From Pseudomonas sp. IAC-BECa141 (lineage in GTDB: Bacteria; Pseudomonadota; Gammaproteobacteria; Pseudomonadales; Pseudomonadaceae): DNA of 64,000 nucleotides. Positions 30,069 to 38,896 of the stretch are shown piece by piece; position 1 is the stretch's first letter; each line of letters starts with the position of its first letter. Below the pieces are notes generated by a model. It worked only from the letters and a program-made list of their open reading frames with translations, ran no database searches and was not told where the DNA came from. The DNA lies in contig NZ_CP065410.1 of assembly GCF_020544405.1 (NCBI RefSeq), positions 5,733,501 to 5,797,500 of the forward strand, written 5' to 3'. A program made the translations under genes and the position numbers.

Positions 30069-30400
30069 TGCCCAAATCCTGTGAGAACTGCGAACCAAGA
30101 CTAGCGAGTTATCTATCGAATTAAAGCGGAAAATTTTGCTTTGAAATATCGAGAAATACGATCAAGAGTCTGGAAGTGGCGTGTTAAGGAAAGATTAAAG
30201 GCGATTTTGCCCAGGTGCGGTTGAGAAAGGGCTGGCAGACCCTCCCCCCATTTCTGCGGCGTGATACGAGGCATGGACCTCGCCGCTCCGCTCGCAGAGA
30301 CGGCCACGTAGGACAAACATTAACGATATATATGTATTGCAGATTGCGAATTTGCCCATGTTCAAATGAAAACTCAGGCATTCATTTGACAGGTGAAAAC
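30069..30400. other. Gene-free stretch with a structured GC-rich block
   Basis: No gene is visible. Bases ~30218-30315 are GC-rich amid AT-rich flanks and contain nested inverted repeats: TCTGCG (30253-30258) with CGCAGA (30293-30298), and CGAGG-CATGGA-CCTCG (30267-30282). Upstream, 30110-30200 is AT-rich and likely holds the promoter of the b561-yceI unit. The block may be a small repeat remnant or an RNA. Confidence 0.4.
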
Positions 30401-30895
30401 ATGGCTCTACGATACATTCCTTTTCAAGCAAGTGGATCATCGGTACTACCTCCCAATCAAACAATGACAGCGGGGCAATATCTTCAATCCGAAAACGGCC
30501 GATTCCGTTTACTATTACAAAGTGATGGAAATCTAGTAATTAAAGATGGAGAAGCCGTGATCTGGATTGCAGATAGCAATCAGGCTTACAGTAAAACACT
30601 CCATCAAAAGAGAATGCGCGAACCTCTGCAATTCGTCATTAGTAACAACGGATTCCTATATGATCCTTCCCGAAGGCGTTTATGGATCGCGGAAGGCAAC
30701 CACAGTACTGATAAATCGCTTTGGTACAACGCTCACCTCATCCTGCAGGATGATGGAAATCTAGTCATCTATGACGGACGGACTGGGAAACTTAGCTGGG
30801 CCCGCTGGGGGTTTGTCCCCGGCAGATTTCCTAAGCCAAGGCCTCTCAAGATCTTGTCTGAAGGCATTCCAATATTCATATGGAATTTCCCATAA
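30401..30895 (+). CDS. Bulb-type mannose-binding lectin domain protein
   Basis: This 164-residue protein has no signal peptide. It contains the beta-prism II pattern of monocot mannose-binding lectins in three repeats: LLLQSDGNLVIKDGEAVIWIAD (first sugar site QxDxNxVx), a degenerate middle VISNNGFLYDPSRRRLWIAEG, and LILQDDGNLVIYDGRTGKLSWAR with an intact QxDxNxVxY motif. Pseudomonas LlpA bacteriocins use two such domains (~280 residues); this protein holds one, plus a basic Pro-rich tail (FVPGRFPKPRPLKIL). Local AT richness suggests acquisition. A sugar-binding role is likely; bacteriocin activity is only a possibility. Confidence 0.8.
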   Translation: MALRYIPFQASGSSVLPPNQTMTAGQYLQSENGRFRLLLQSDGNLVIKDGEAVIWIADSNQAYSKTLHQKRMREPLQFVISNNGFLYDPSRRRLWIAEGNHSTDKSLWYNAHLILQDDGNLVIYDGRTGKLSWARWGFVPGRFPKPRPLKILSEGIPIFIWNFP

Positions 30896-31261
30896 AATAC
30901 GCCCTCTGAGCGCTTCAATTAATAGTCAAAGAGTATTCAGCTAATTTACCGAGCACTCCGGTTTAAATGGATCAATCTTGCATTTATGTGCTAACTCGAA
31001 ATCATTCCTGGGAATCATCGGGATTTTCAATGGGTCTCTGCACTCACCCAATACGCACCCAGAAAGTGCAACTGACAGGATCAACAATATTGTAAATTTC
31101 ATAGATGCTCCAAGTTTTTATGGAGCCTATGGCGTACGGCGAGCTGCAAGCAATCAATCCCTTCCGAATAATTTGTGGGATGTTTCCGATTGCTTTGAAA
31201 GATCACCGGCACTGCTCAAAAAAACGTAATAACCAAGCATCTGATAGTGGATAAACGCGAA
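30896..31261. other. Gene-free stretch behind the lectin gene
   Basis: The sequence is AT-rich. One open frame (30978-31229, 83 codons) lacks a ribosome binding site and any recognisable feature. No repeat or RNA structure stands out before the terminator at 31262. Confidence 0.4.
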
Positions 31262-31296
31262 AAAAAACGCGGCCCGTATGGCCGCGCTTTTTATTG
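31262..31296. terminator. Terminator of the flavin amine oxidase gene
   Basis: GCGGCC and GGCCGC surround CGTAT, flanked by AAAAAAAC on one side and GCTTTTTA on the other, suiting the minus-strand gene ending at 31307. Confidence 0.85.
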
Positions 31297-31306
31297 AAGC
31301 AAAGGC

Positions 31307-33091
31307 TTACTGAGCCTTCGTATCAGTGGTTGCCGCCGGTTTGGCCGCTGGCTTCTTCGCCGGTTCAGCTTTTTTCACCGCAGGTTTGGCTGCAGGTTTT
31401 TTCGTTTCGGTCTTGGCCGCCGGTTTCTTCGCTGCAGGCTTGGCTGGCGCTTTCTTCGCCGGCTCGGCCTTCACCGGAGCCGCTGGCTTCGGTGCTTCTA
31501 CCGGGGCTGGCGCAGGCGCCGGGGTCGGTGCAGGGGCTGGAGCGGCTGGAGCAGGTGCCGGCTCTGGCGCTTTTACTGGCTCTGGTTTTTTGTCGTCGTC
31601 CGAACCACCGAACAGGTTGGTGAAGAAGTTGCCTTTCTTCGCTGCCGTGGCCGCACCCGCTGCACCTGCCGCCGCGGCTGCGGTGGCCGCTGCCGGGCCG
31701 ACCTTGATCGGTTCGAAGGATTTGCCTGCCGCCAGGTCTTCAACCTGACTGGCCGCGCGCTGGCCGGTGCGCAGCGCGCCTTCCAGGGTGCCTGGGTACA
31801 AGGTGTCGGTGTGTTCGCCGGCAAACGCTACGCGTTGCAGTGGACGTTCCCACAGGCGCCAGAATTTGCTGATCTGGCCAGGACCGAAGGCCAGGTAAGA
31901 GCCGCCAGTCGACGGGTCGGTGCTGTAACGACGGATTTCATAGCCGGTGAACGAGCCACGGGCCTGTGGATAAAAGGCGTGAAGACGGATCAGTACCTGA
32001 TCGACCATCTGCTTGTCGCCAAAGGCCTGCATGACGCGGGCATTGTCGCCGGACAGGTTGATCACCACGTTGGCGCCGCCCTTCAGGGCTGGCTCGATCC
32101 ACAACATGCCCAGGCCGGTGTTGCTGTAGATCTCGCCGGACATCCGCGCCTTGCTTTCCCACACCGGCGTCTTGAACTTCAACATGATCTGGTCGCGCCA
32201 GCCGTAGTTGGTGCCCTTGATCGCGGCCAGGTGCTGGGCATCCAGCGCCGGGGTCAGCTGGATCTTGTTGAGGGCGCGCAACGGCACCGCCAGCACGACG
32301 TAATCCGCCTGGTAGCCAACGCTGCCGACCTTGACGGTGACGCCATCCTTGTCCTGGGTGATGGCGGACACCGGCGAGTTGGTCTTGATGGTTTTCAGCT
32401 GTTTGACGAAGGCCTGGGCCAGCACCGGGCTGCCGCCGACCAGACGCGAAGCGCGCAGGTCACGGTCGGACACGCCGCGATACACCCGGCTCTGCTGCGC
32501 GAAATACAGCAGCGACAGACGCGAAGGCTCGTCGTAGTGGGTGCGGATATCCTGGTTGATCAGCTGACGCGCAGTGGCCGGCAGATTCTGCTTGTCGAGC
32601 CAGCTCGAGACGTTGATCTGGTCCAGGGCGTGCAGGGTGTTGGTCGCCGCCGGATTCTGCGGGTCGTCGATCGAGCGCGCCAGATCGTCACGGGTTTTCT
32701 CGTAGCGCTTGAGCGCTTCGGCCGTGGCCGGTTGTTTGGTGGTGAGGTCGGCGGCGGAGAAATACTCGCCGTCGATCAGGTAACCAGGAGTCCGCACGAA
32801 TTCAGGGGCTGGCGTGGTGTTCAGCTTGAAGGTCGACACGTACTTGTTCAGCACCGGTTGAGTCTTGTCGTTGCCTATCCACTCGCTGGTGGCCATGCCC
32901 GAGCGACCGCCCAGGCTCGGTTTGGCTTCGAGCAGCGTGACTTGCCAGCCCTTGTTCTGCAGTTCGTAAGCCGCCGTCAGGCCCGACAGGCCGCCGCCGA
33001 TCACGATTGCGGTTTTATCCTTGGCCAGCGCCGTAACGCTAAACAGCCCCAACACCACTAGCGCACAGGCGCGCAGCCAACCGACAGACAT
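31307..33091 (-). CDS. Exported flavin amine oxidase with AlgP-like Lys/Ala/Pro tail
   Basis: The 594-residue protein begins with a signal peptide (MSVGWLRACALVVLGLFSVTALA). It continues into an FAD-binding Rossmann motif (AIVIGGGLSGLTAAYELQ, residues ~28-45) and an amine-oxidase body ending in FAGEHTDTLYPGTLEGALRTGQRAA at ~440-464. From residue ~478 the sequence turns into an Ala-rich linker, a Pro-Ala repeat, and finally KPAAK repeats like those of AlgP and bacterial histone H1-like proteins. The oxidase part probably oxidises an amine in the periplasm. The tail on an exported enzyme is unusual and discussed in the findings. Confidence 0.85.
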   Translation of the reverse strand: MSVGWLRACALVVLGLFSVTALAKDKTAIVIGGGLSGLTAAYELQNKGWQVTLLEAKPSLGGRSGMATSEWIGNDKTQPVLNKYVSTFKLNTTPAPEFVRTPGYLIDGEYFSAADLTTKQPATAEALKRYEKTRDDLARSIDDPQNPAATNTLHALDQINVSSWLDKQNLPATARQLINQDIRTHYDEPSRLSLLYFAQQSRVYRGVSDRDLRASRLVGGSPVLAQAFVKQLKTIKTNSPVSAITQDKDGVTVKVGSVGYQADYVVLAVPLRALNKIQLTPALDAQHLAAIKGTNYGWRDQIMLKFKTPVWESKARMSGEIYSNTGLGMLWIEPALKGGANVVINLSGDNARVMQAFGDKQMVDQVLIRLHAFYPQARGSFTGYEIRRYSTDPSTGGSYLAFGPGQISKFWRLWERPLQRVAFAGEHTDTLYPGTLEGALRTGQRAASQVEDLAAGKSFEPIKVGPAAATAAAAAGAAGAATAAKKGNFFTNLFGGSDDDKKPEPVKAPEPAPAPAAPAPAPTPAPAPAPVEAPKPAAPVKAEPAKKAPAKPAAKKPAAKTETKKPAAKPAVKKAEPAKKPAAKPAATTDTKAQ

Positions 33092-33314
33092 TCAGCGAAC
33101 TCCGGAAAAACACGTAGGAAAATGCAGTTTTGCGGGTCATACGACCCAAAGAATCGCGAAGAATACGTCAGCCATCAAAACGCCGCCAGCGACGTCTATC
33201 GGCCCGTACAAAGTAGCTCAATCGACACAATGGGTTGTTCCGGCGCGATGCATTGCATAGGCTTGCGCGATTGTTTGCCCGCGCCTGACGCGAGCCGCCT
33301 CGAGGAGACTGAAC

Positions 33315-34721
33315 ATGGGCCTGAACAACCAGTGGATGCAACGCGATCTCGCGGTGCTGTGGCATCCCTGCACCCAGATGAAAGACCACGAACAGCTTCC
33401 GCTGATCCCGATCAATCGCGGTGAAGGTGTCTGGCTGGAAGACTTCGAAGGCAAGCGTTATCTGGATGCAGTCAGCTCCTGGTGGGTCAACGTGTTCGGC
33501 CACGCCAACCCGCGCATCAATCAGCGCATCAAGGATCAGGTCGATCAGCTGGAGCACGTGATTCTGGCCGGTTTCAGCCATCAGCCGGTGATCGAACTGT
33601 CCGAGCGTCTGGTGAAGATGACGCCGGAAGGCCTGAACCGGGTTTTCTACGCCGATAACGGTTCGTCCTGCATCGAAGTCGCGCTGAAAATGAGCTTTCA
33701 CTACTGGCTCAACCGCGGCCAGCCGAACAAGAAGCGCTTCGTCACCCTGACCAACAGCTACCACGGCGAAACCATGGCGGCGATGTCGGTCGGCGACGTG
33801 CCGCTGTTCACCGAGACCTACAAAGCGTTGCTGATGGACACCCTCAAGGTGCCGAGCCCCGATTGCTACCTGCGTCCGCAGGGCATGAGCTGGGAAGAAC
33901 ACTCGCGCAACATGTTCGCGGCCATGGAGCAGACGCTGGCGGAAAATCATGACAGCGTCGCGGCCGTGATCGTCGAGCCGCTGATCCAGGGCGCCGGCGG
34001 CATGCGCATGTATCACCCGGTCTATCTCAAGTTGCTGCGCGAGGCTTGCGACCGTTACGGCGTGCACCTGATCCACGACGAAATCGCCGTCGGTTTCGGT
34101 CGCACCGGGACGATGTTCGCCTGCGAACAGGCCGGCATCCGACCGGACTTCCTCTGCCTGTCGAAAGCCCTCACCGGCGGTTACCTGCCGTTGGCGGCGT
34201 GCCTGACCACCGACGAGGTTTACGGCGCGTTCTACGACGACTACCCGACCCTGCGCGCCTTCCTGCATTCGCACAGCTATACCGGCAACCCGCTCGCCTG
34301 CGCGGCGGCGCTGGCGACCCTGGACATTTTCGAGCAGGACAACGTGATCGAGCGCAACCGGGCGTTGGCTCAACGCATGGCCTCGGCGACGGCGCATCTG
34401 GTGGATCATCCGAATGTCTCGGAAGTCCGTCAGACCGGCATGGTCCTGGCCATCGAGATGGTCAAGGACAAAGCCACGAAAGAGGCTTATCCGTGGCAGG
34501 AACGCCGCGGCCTGAAGGTGTTCCAGCATGCGCTGGAGCGTGGCGCATTGCTGCGTCCGCTGGGCAGTGTGGTGTATTTCCTGCCGCCGTACGTAATCAC
34601 CCCGGAGCAGATCGACTTCCTTGCCGAAGTCGCCAGCGAAGGCATCGACATCGCCACCCGCGAGAGTGTCAGCGTGGCGGTACCGAAGGATTTCCATCCC
34701 GGGTTCCGTGATCCGGGTTGA
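33315..34721 (+). CDS. bioA: Adenosylmethionine-8-amino-7-oxononanoate aminotransferase
   Basis: This 468-residue PLP enzyme converts KAPA to DAPA in biotin synthesis, using SAM as amino donor. Typical features are the N-terminal DLAVLWHPCTQMKDHE (residues ~8-23), SSWWVNVFGHANPRIN, SYHGETMAAMSVGD, HDEIAVGFGRTGTMFACE with the cofactor Asp, and SKALTGGYLPLA with the PLP Lys. GAGGAG lies six bases upstream of the ATG. It diverges from the amine oxidase gene. No other bio gene is adjacent, as expected where bioA is split from bioBFHCD. Confidence 0.95.
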   Translation: MGLNNQWMQRDLAVLWHPCTQMKDHEQLPLIPINRGEGVWLEDFEGKRYLDAVSSWWVNVFGHANPRINQRIKDQVDQLEHVILAGFSHQPVIELSERLVKMTPEGLNRVFYADNGSSCIEVALKMSFHYWLNRGQPNKKRFVTLTNSYHGETMAAMSVGDVPLFTETYKALLMDTLKVPSPDCYLRPQGMSWEEHSRNMFAAMEQTLAENHDSVAAVIVEPLIQGAGGMRMYHPVYLKLLREACDRYGVHLIHDEIAVGFGRTGTMFACEQAGIRPDFLCLSKALTGGYLPLAACLTTDEVYGAFYDDYPTLRAFLHSHSYTGNPLACAAALATLDIFEQDNVIERNRALAQRMASATAHLVDHPNVSEVRQTGMVLAIEMVKDKATKEAYPWQERRGLKVFQHALERGALLRPLGSVVYFLPPYVITPEQIDFLAEVASEGIDIATRESVSVAVPKDFHPGFRDPG

Positions 34722-34761
34722 TTCGGCTTACTTGAGATTTGCAGTGCCTGGACTGCCTCTT

Positions 34762-34824
34762 TCGCGAGCAAGCTCGCTCCCACAGCGAAATGCATTCTAA
34801 ATGTGGGAGCGAGCTTGCTCGCGA
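34762..34824. repeat. REP doublet, inverted pair
   Basis: Exact REP copies occur at 34762-34783 (minus) and 34803-34824 (plus), 19 bases apart, between bioA and rsmE. Confidence 0.85.
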
Positions 34825-34873
34825 ATGAAGTCGACTCCGATCCAACTGATTCACATCTTTTCAGAGAACCACC

Positions 34874-35593
34874 ATGAGACTGTCCCGCTTCTTTATCGAC
34901 GCCCCGCTGAGCACCGGCGAACACGAACTGCCGGAAGCCCAGGCGCATTACATCAGCCGCGTGCTGCGCATGGCCGAGGGCGATGCGGTGCAGTTGTTCG
35001 ACGGTTCCGGCCACGAGTTTCGCGGATCGCTGGTGGAAGTCGGCAAGAAACGCGTGGTGGTGCAGATCGACGAGCAGTTTGCAGGTCAGGTCGATTCGCC
35101 GCTGCAAATCCACCTCGGCCAGGGCCTGTCACGGGGTGAGCGGATGGACTGGGCGATCCAGAAAGCCACCGAGCTGGGCGTGACCGAAATCACCCCGATC
35201 TTCAGCGAGCGCTGCGAAGTCCGCCTCAAGGACGAACGCGCCGACAAACGCCTGCTTCACTGGCGTCAGGTGGCAATCAGCGCTTGCGAGCAATGCGGTC
35301 GTTCGCGGGTGCCGGTGATTCACCCACCGGTGCTGCTCACCGACTGGCTGAAGCAGACCGAAGCCGAGCTGAAACTGGTGCTGCACCCGGTCGCCGAGCC
35401 GTTGATCAGCCACGCCAAACCATCGACCCTGGCGTTCCTGATCGGCCCCGAAGGCGGCTTGTCCGACGCCGAAGTCGAGCAGGCCAAAGGCAACGGTTTC
35501 CACGCCGCCCGCCTCGGCCCGCGCGTGCTGCGCACCGAGACCGCGCCAGTTGTGGCGCTGGCGGTGGCGCAGCAACTGTGGGGTGATTTCTAA
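34874..35593 (+). CDS. rsmE: 16S rRNA (uracil-1498-N3)-methyltransferase
   Basis: The 239-residue SPOUT-class enzyme methylates U1498 of 16S rRNA using SAM. The N-terminal PUA-like part (MRLSRFFIDAPLSTGEHELPEAQAHYISRVLRM) precedes a knotted C-terminal domain with EITPIFSERCEV, AISACEQCGRSRVPVI, AFLIGPEGGLSDAEVEQA and LGPRVLRTETAPVVALA, the family signature. It has an independent start behind AGAACC. It usually lies next to bioA in pseudomonads. Confidence 0.95.
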   Translation: MRLSRFFIDAPLSTGEHELPEAQAHYISRVLRMAEGDAVQLFDGSGHEFRGSLVEVGKKRVVVQIDEQFAGQVDSPLQIHLGQGLSRGERMDWAIQKATELGVTEITPIFSERCEVRLKDERADKRLLHWRQVAISACEQCGRSRVPVIHPPVLLTDWLKQTEAELKLVLHPVAEPLISHAKPSTLAFLIGPEGGLSDAEVEQAKGNGFHAARLGPRVLRTETAPVVALAVAQQLWGDF

Positions 35594-35597
35594 CCCG

Positions 35598-36500
35598 TCA
35601 CTGCACCGGATCACTGATCGGTCTGGCAATGATTGCCTTGAGTTCGCTAGTCATCGGGAACTCAAGGTTCAAGCCTTTGGGCGGGATCGGCTGTTCGAAC
35701 CACTTGCGGTAGATCCCGTTGATCTCCCCCGAGCTGTACAGGTCGGCCAACACACCGTTGACCAGTGCAAGGAACTGCGGATCATCCTTGCGCACCATGC
35801 AGCTGTAGATTTCCCGCGACTGCTCCTCCCCCACCACGACCCAGTTGTGCGGGTCGCGCGCCTTGGCCCGTTCGCCGTAGAGCAACGCATCGTCCATGTA
35901 GAACGCCGCCGCGCGCCCCGATTGCAGCATCTGGAACGCCTCGCCGTGATCCTTGGCACTGATCACGAACATGTTCAATTTGTGATCGAGGTTGTAGCTC
36001 TTCAGATAGCGCTCGTTGGTGGTGCCGGCGGTGGTCACCACGTTCTTGCCGCGCAGGTCATCGAAGCTGTGGATTGCGCTGTCCTTTGCGGTCAACAACT
36101 GGCCTTTGACGTAGATGAAACCGTAGGAGAACGCGACCTGCTTCTGCCGTTCGGCCGTCACTCCGGTGGAGCCGCATTCAAGGTCGACCGTGCCGTTCTG
36201 CACCAGCGGAATCCGCGTCTGCGAGGTCACCAGGTTGTACTTCACCTTCAGCTCCGGCAGCGCCAACTGCTGTTTGATGCGCTCGACGATCCTGTCCGCC
36301 AGTTCCACCGAATACCCCATTGGCTGCCCGGTGTGATCGCCCACATACGAGAACGGCACCGACGCATCGCGATAACCCAGGGTGATGCTGTTGGCGCTGG
36401 CAATCTTGCCGAGCGTACCGGTCAGCGGCACTTCATTGGCCTGTGCCTGGGCGCCGATGAACAGCGCCAGTGTGCAGCCGAGCAACGTGATTTTTTGCAT
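35598..36500 (-). CDS. Periplasmic amino acid-binding protein (GltI-like)
   Basis: GGAG upstream supports the start at 36500, giving 300 residues with a signal peptide (MQKITLLGCTLALFIGAQAQA). The mature part resembles glutamate/aspartate-binding proteins: ITLGYRDASVPFSYVGDHTGQPMGYSVELADRIVERI, VDLECGSTGVTAERQKQVAFSYGF and DLRGKNVVTTAGTTNERYL. No permease genes are adjacent. It follows the D-amino-acid dehydrogenase gene after 41 bases on the same strand, so a role in capturing an amino acid substrate for that enzyme is plausible but inferred. Confidence 0.85.
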   Translation of the reverse strand: MQKITLLGCTLALFIGAQAQANEVPLTGTLGKIASANSITLGYRDASVPFSYVGDHTGQPMGYSVELADRIVERIKQQLALPELKVKYNLVTSQTRIPLVQNGTVDLECGSTGVTAERQKQVAFSYGFIYVKGQLLTAKDSAIHSFDDLRGKNVVTTAGTTNERYLKSYNLDHKLNMFVISAKDHGEAFQMLQSGRAAAFYMDDALLYGERAKARDPHNWVVVGEEQSREIYSCMVRKDDPQFLALVNGVLADLYSSGEINGIYRKWFEQPIPPKGLNLEFPMTSELKAIIARPISDPVQ

Positions 36501-36541
36501 TGTTATTCTCCGTTGTGGGTGGGGTGTTTTAGCAGAAAACG

Positions 36542-37783
36542 TCACGCCGCACGGGGATTGAACCCGTGCAGATCAATGGATGTGCGTTGCTGGCCGATCA
36601 GTTCGCTGAGCAACTGCCCGCTGCCGCAGGCCAGGGTGAAACCGAGCGCACCGTGGCCGAGGTTGAGCCACAGATTGCGATACGCCGTGGCGCCCAGCAG
36701 CGGAACGCCGGTGGGCGTTGCCGGACGCATGCCGGCCCACTCAATGGCGGCGTCATAGTGGCCGGCGTCGGGAAAGGTGTCGCGGGCCTGGCGTTTGATC
36801 AGAGCCAGTCGCTCGGGGTCCACCGCCGGGTCGAAACCGACGATGTCGACCATCGCCGCCACGCGTAACTGTTCGCCGATGCGGGCGTAGACGATCTTGC
36901 GGTCGTAGTCGGTGATGCTGACGTCCGGTACCCGGTGTTCACTGCCAATCGGTACGGTCAGGCTGTAGCCCTTCAGCGGATACAGCGGCAGGCGCAGGCC
37001 GGGCAGCGCCAGCAACGGGCTGCGATGGCCGGCGGCGATTACCAGTTGTTCGACCGGCAGGGTTTCTTCGCCAAGTTCGATGGCCGTGACGGCGCCGTGG
37101 CTGTGATGGATGCCGGTGACTGCCTGACCGAGGCGAAACTCGCAGCGGCCCGACGCGTTCAATCGCGCCGCCAACTGTTGGCAGAAACCGTGACAGTCGC
37201 CGACTTCTTCATCCGGCGTGTAGATCGCGCCCACAAACGGCGCCTTGGCCAATGCCGGTTCCAGTTGAGTACATTCGGTGGCGGACAACACCTGCTGTTG
37301 CTGCGGATCGGCCAGGCCCTTGCGCGCATGATCGAAGCTGGCGGCGTTGCGGAAGGTCACCAGTTTGCCGTTGCGCCGCCAGTTGAAACCGGCCAGCCCG
37401 TCGTCCTCGCGCCAGCGTTTCAGCGTGCTCTGGCTGAACAGCGCCAGACGCAACAGATGCGCGGCGTTTTCACGATTGACCGAGGTGCGGCAGGCGGCGA
37501 GAAACGACGCCATCCAGCGCCACTGCGTCGGGTCCAGGCGCGGGCGCAGCTTCAGCGGTGAATCGCCGCGCAGGATCCAGCCGATCGCCTGCAGCGGCAC
37601 ACCGGCATCGGCCAGCGGCGCAACATAGCGATAGGACAACTGGCCGCCGTTGGCGAAGCTGGTTTCGCTGCCCAGCGACTGCCGCGCCTCGACCACTGTC
37701 ACTTCGAAGCCGTCGCGCACCAGCGCATAGGCCGTTGCCAACCCGATCACGCCGCCGCCGATGATGCACACACGCTGAGCCAT
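36542..37783 (-). CDS. FAD-dependent D-amino acid dehydrogenase (DadA-like)
   Basis: The 413-residue protein opens with the FAD Rossmann motif RVCIIGGGVIGLATAYALVRDGFEVTVVEA and carries SFANGGQLSYRYVAPLADAGVP, the DadA signature. The C-terminal EWAGMRPATPTGVPLLGATAYRNLWLNLGHGALGFTLACGSGQLL closes the cofactor site. DadA-type enzymes deaminate D-amino acids to 2-oxo acids at the inner membrane. It is not in the usual dadAX context (no alanine racemase gene nearby), so it is more likely a paralogue with a different substrate. A LysR-type gene diverges from it. Confidence 0.85.
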   Translation of the reverse strand: MAQRVCIIGGGVIGLATAYALVRDGFEVTVVEARQSLGSETSFANGGQLSYRYVAPLADAGVPLQAIGWILRGDSPLKLRPRLDPTQWRWMASFLAACRTSVNRENAAHLLRLALFSQSTLKRWREDDGLAGFNWRRNGKLVTFRNAASFDHARKGLADPQQQQVLSATECTQLEPALAKAPFVGAIYTPDEEVGDCHGFCQQLAARLNASGRCEFRLGQAVTGIHHSHGAVTAIELGEETLPVEQLVIAAGHRSPLLALPGLRLPLYPLKGYSLTVPIGSEHRVPDVSITDYDRKIVYARIGEQLRVAAMVDIVGFDPAVDPERLALIKRQARDTFPDAGHYDAAIEWAGMRPATPTGVPLLGATAYRNLWLNLGHGALGFTLACGSGQLLSELIGQQRTSIDLHGFNPRAA

Positions 37784-37891
37784 GTCCGTCCTTAATCGCT
37801 CTTGAAGACGAGACCGAGGTTAGGGCGAGGTGACAGGCGCCGAACAATGAATAAAGATGCCAAACCTATAAACCAAGGTTATGGACTCACC

Positions 37892-38848
37892 ATGCGCCTT
37901 CGCCACATCGAGATTTTCCAGGCCATCCGCCAGACCGGCTCGGTCAGCGCCGCTGCGCAATTGCTGCACGTCTCGCAACCGGCGGTGACCAAGGTGTTGC
38001 AGCACGCCGAACAGCAGTTGGGTTTTCCATTGTTCCTGCGGGTGCGCGGCAAGTTGCAGGCGACCCCGGAAGCGCTGGAGCTGGAGCGCGAAGTCGACAA
38101 GGTCACCGAAAGCCTGCAAAGCGTGCGGCGTCTGGCCCAGAGCCTGCGCCGCGAGCCCGGCCACAGCCTGCGGATCGGCGCGACGCCTGCCCTGGCGCTG
38201 TCATTGCTGCCGCCGGCGATACGGCAATGGACGGCGCAGTTCCCGGACATTGCCTGCGAACTGTCCAGCGCCCACAGCCGCGAGCTGATGCAGAACCTGC
38301 TGATGCGCGAAGTGGACGTGGCCCTGACGTTGCAGTTGCCGGATCATCCAGGGCTGAAGGCGCAGGCATTGGCAGTGGGCGTATTGGTGGCGCTGGCACC
38401 GAAAGGTTACTGGCCCGAGGAAGACGCGGGTCAGCCGTTGTCGCTGATGGCCCTGGCTGGTGCGCCGCTGATCGGGCTGTCCAGCGCCGATCCGCTGGCC
38501 GCCCGGCTCGACAGTTATCTGGAAGCCGTCGAGCCCCCGCCTCGGGTACGGATCGCCGTGCAGACGTACTCACTGGCGCGAGCGATGGTGGAGTCCGGCG
38601 CCGGGGTGGCGGTGATCGATCCGTTCACGGCGCTCGGTGCTTCGCCGACCAGCACTGTAATCCGCCCTCTCACTCCGCCGCTGCCGATCACGCTGTACGC
38701 GGTAACTCGCGCCACTGAACCGCCGCCGCATACCCTCGGCGACCTGTTGCAGATATTCAGCAGCCGCGCGCAGATAGAACTGCAAAACCTCGGCCCTGCG
38801 GGAGCGGGCTTGCCAGCGATTGCACTGGCCCCTTCAACACCTGAGTGA
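37892..38848 (+). CDS. LysR family transcriptional regulator
   Basis: The ATG at 37892 (MRLRHIEIFQAIRQTGSVSAAAQLLHVSQPAVTKVLQHAE) gives the standard LysR helix-turn-helix start; ATG 37847 is an alternative adding 15 residues. Length is 318 residues, with a periplasmic-binding-like effector domain from ~90. It diverges from the DadA-like gene across 108 bases, the usual layout for a regulator and its target. The last ~15 residues (GPAGAGLPAIALAPSTPE) are encoded by a REP-like sequence that runs into the gene end, replacing whatever C-terminus was there before. Confidence 0.88.
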   Translation: MRLRHIEIFQAIRQTGSVSAAAQLLHVSQPAVTKVLQHAEQQLGFPLFLRVRGKLQATPEALELEREVDKVTESLQSVRRLAQSLRREPGHSLRIGATPALALSLLPPAIRQWTAQFPDIACELSSAHSRELMQNLLMREVDVALTLQLPDHPGLKAQALAVGVLVALAPKGYWPEEDAGQPLSLMALAGAPLIGLSSADPLAARLDSYLEAVEPPPRVRIAVQTYSLARAMVESGAGVAVIDPFTALGASPTSTVIRPLTPPLPITLYAVTRATEPPPHTLGDLLQIFSSRAQIELQNLGPAGAGLPAIALAPSTPE

Positions 38849-38881
38849 CTGACAGTCCGTCATCGCGGGCAAGCCCGCTCA
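38798..38881. repeat. REP-like inverted pair overlapping the LysR gene end
   Basis: GCGGGAGCGGGCTTGCCAGCGA (38798-38819) and its inverted partner TCGCGGGCAAGCCCGCTC (38863-38880) form a REPIN variant. The first half lies inside the coding sequence. Confidence 0.65.
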
Positions 38882-38896
38882 AAGGTTTTGGGTGAT

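Noticed and set aside
30978..31229. 83-codon frame after the lectin gene
   Set aside because: It has no ribosome binding site or recognisable motif, so it is not listed as a gene. It could be a decayed immunity-type gene, but nothing in the sequence supports that.
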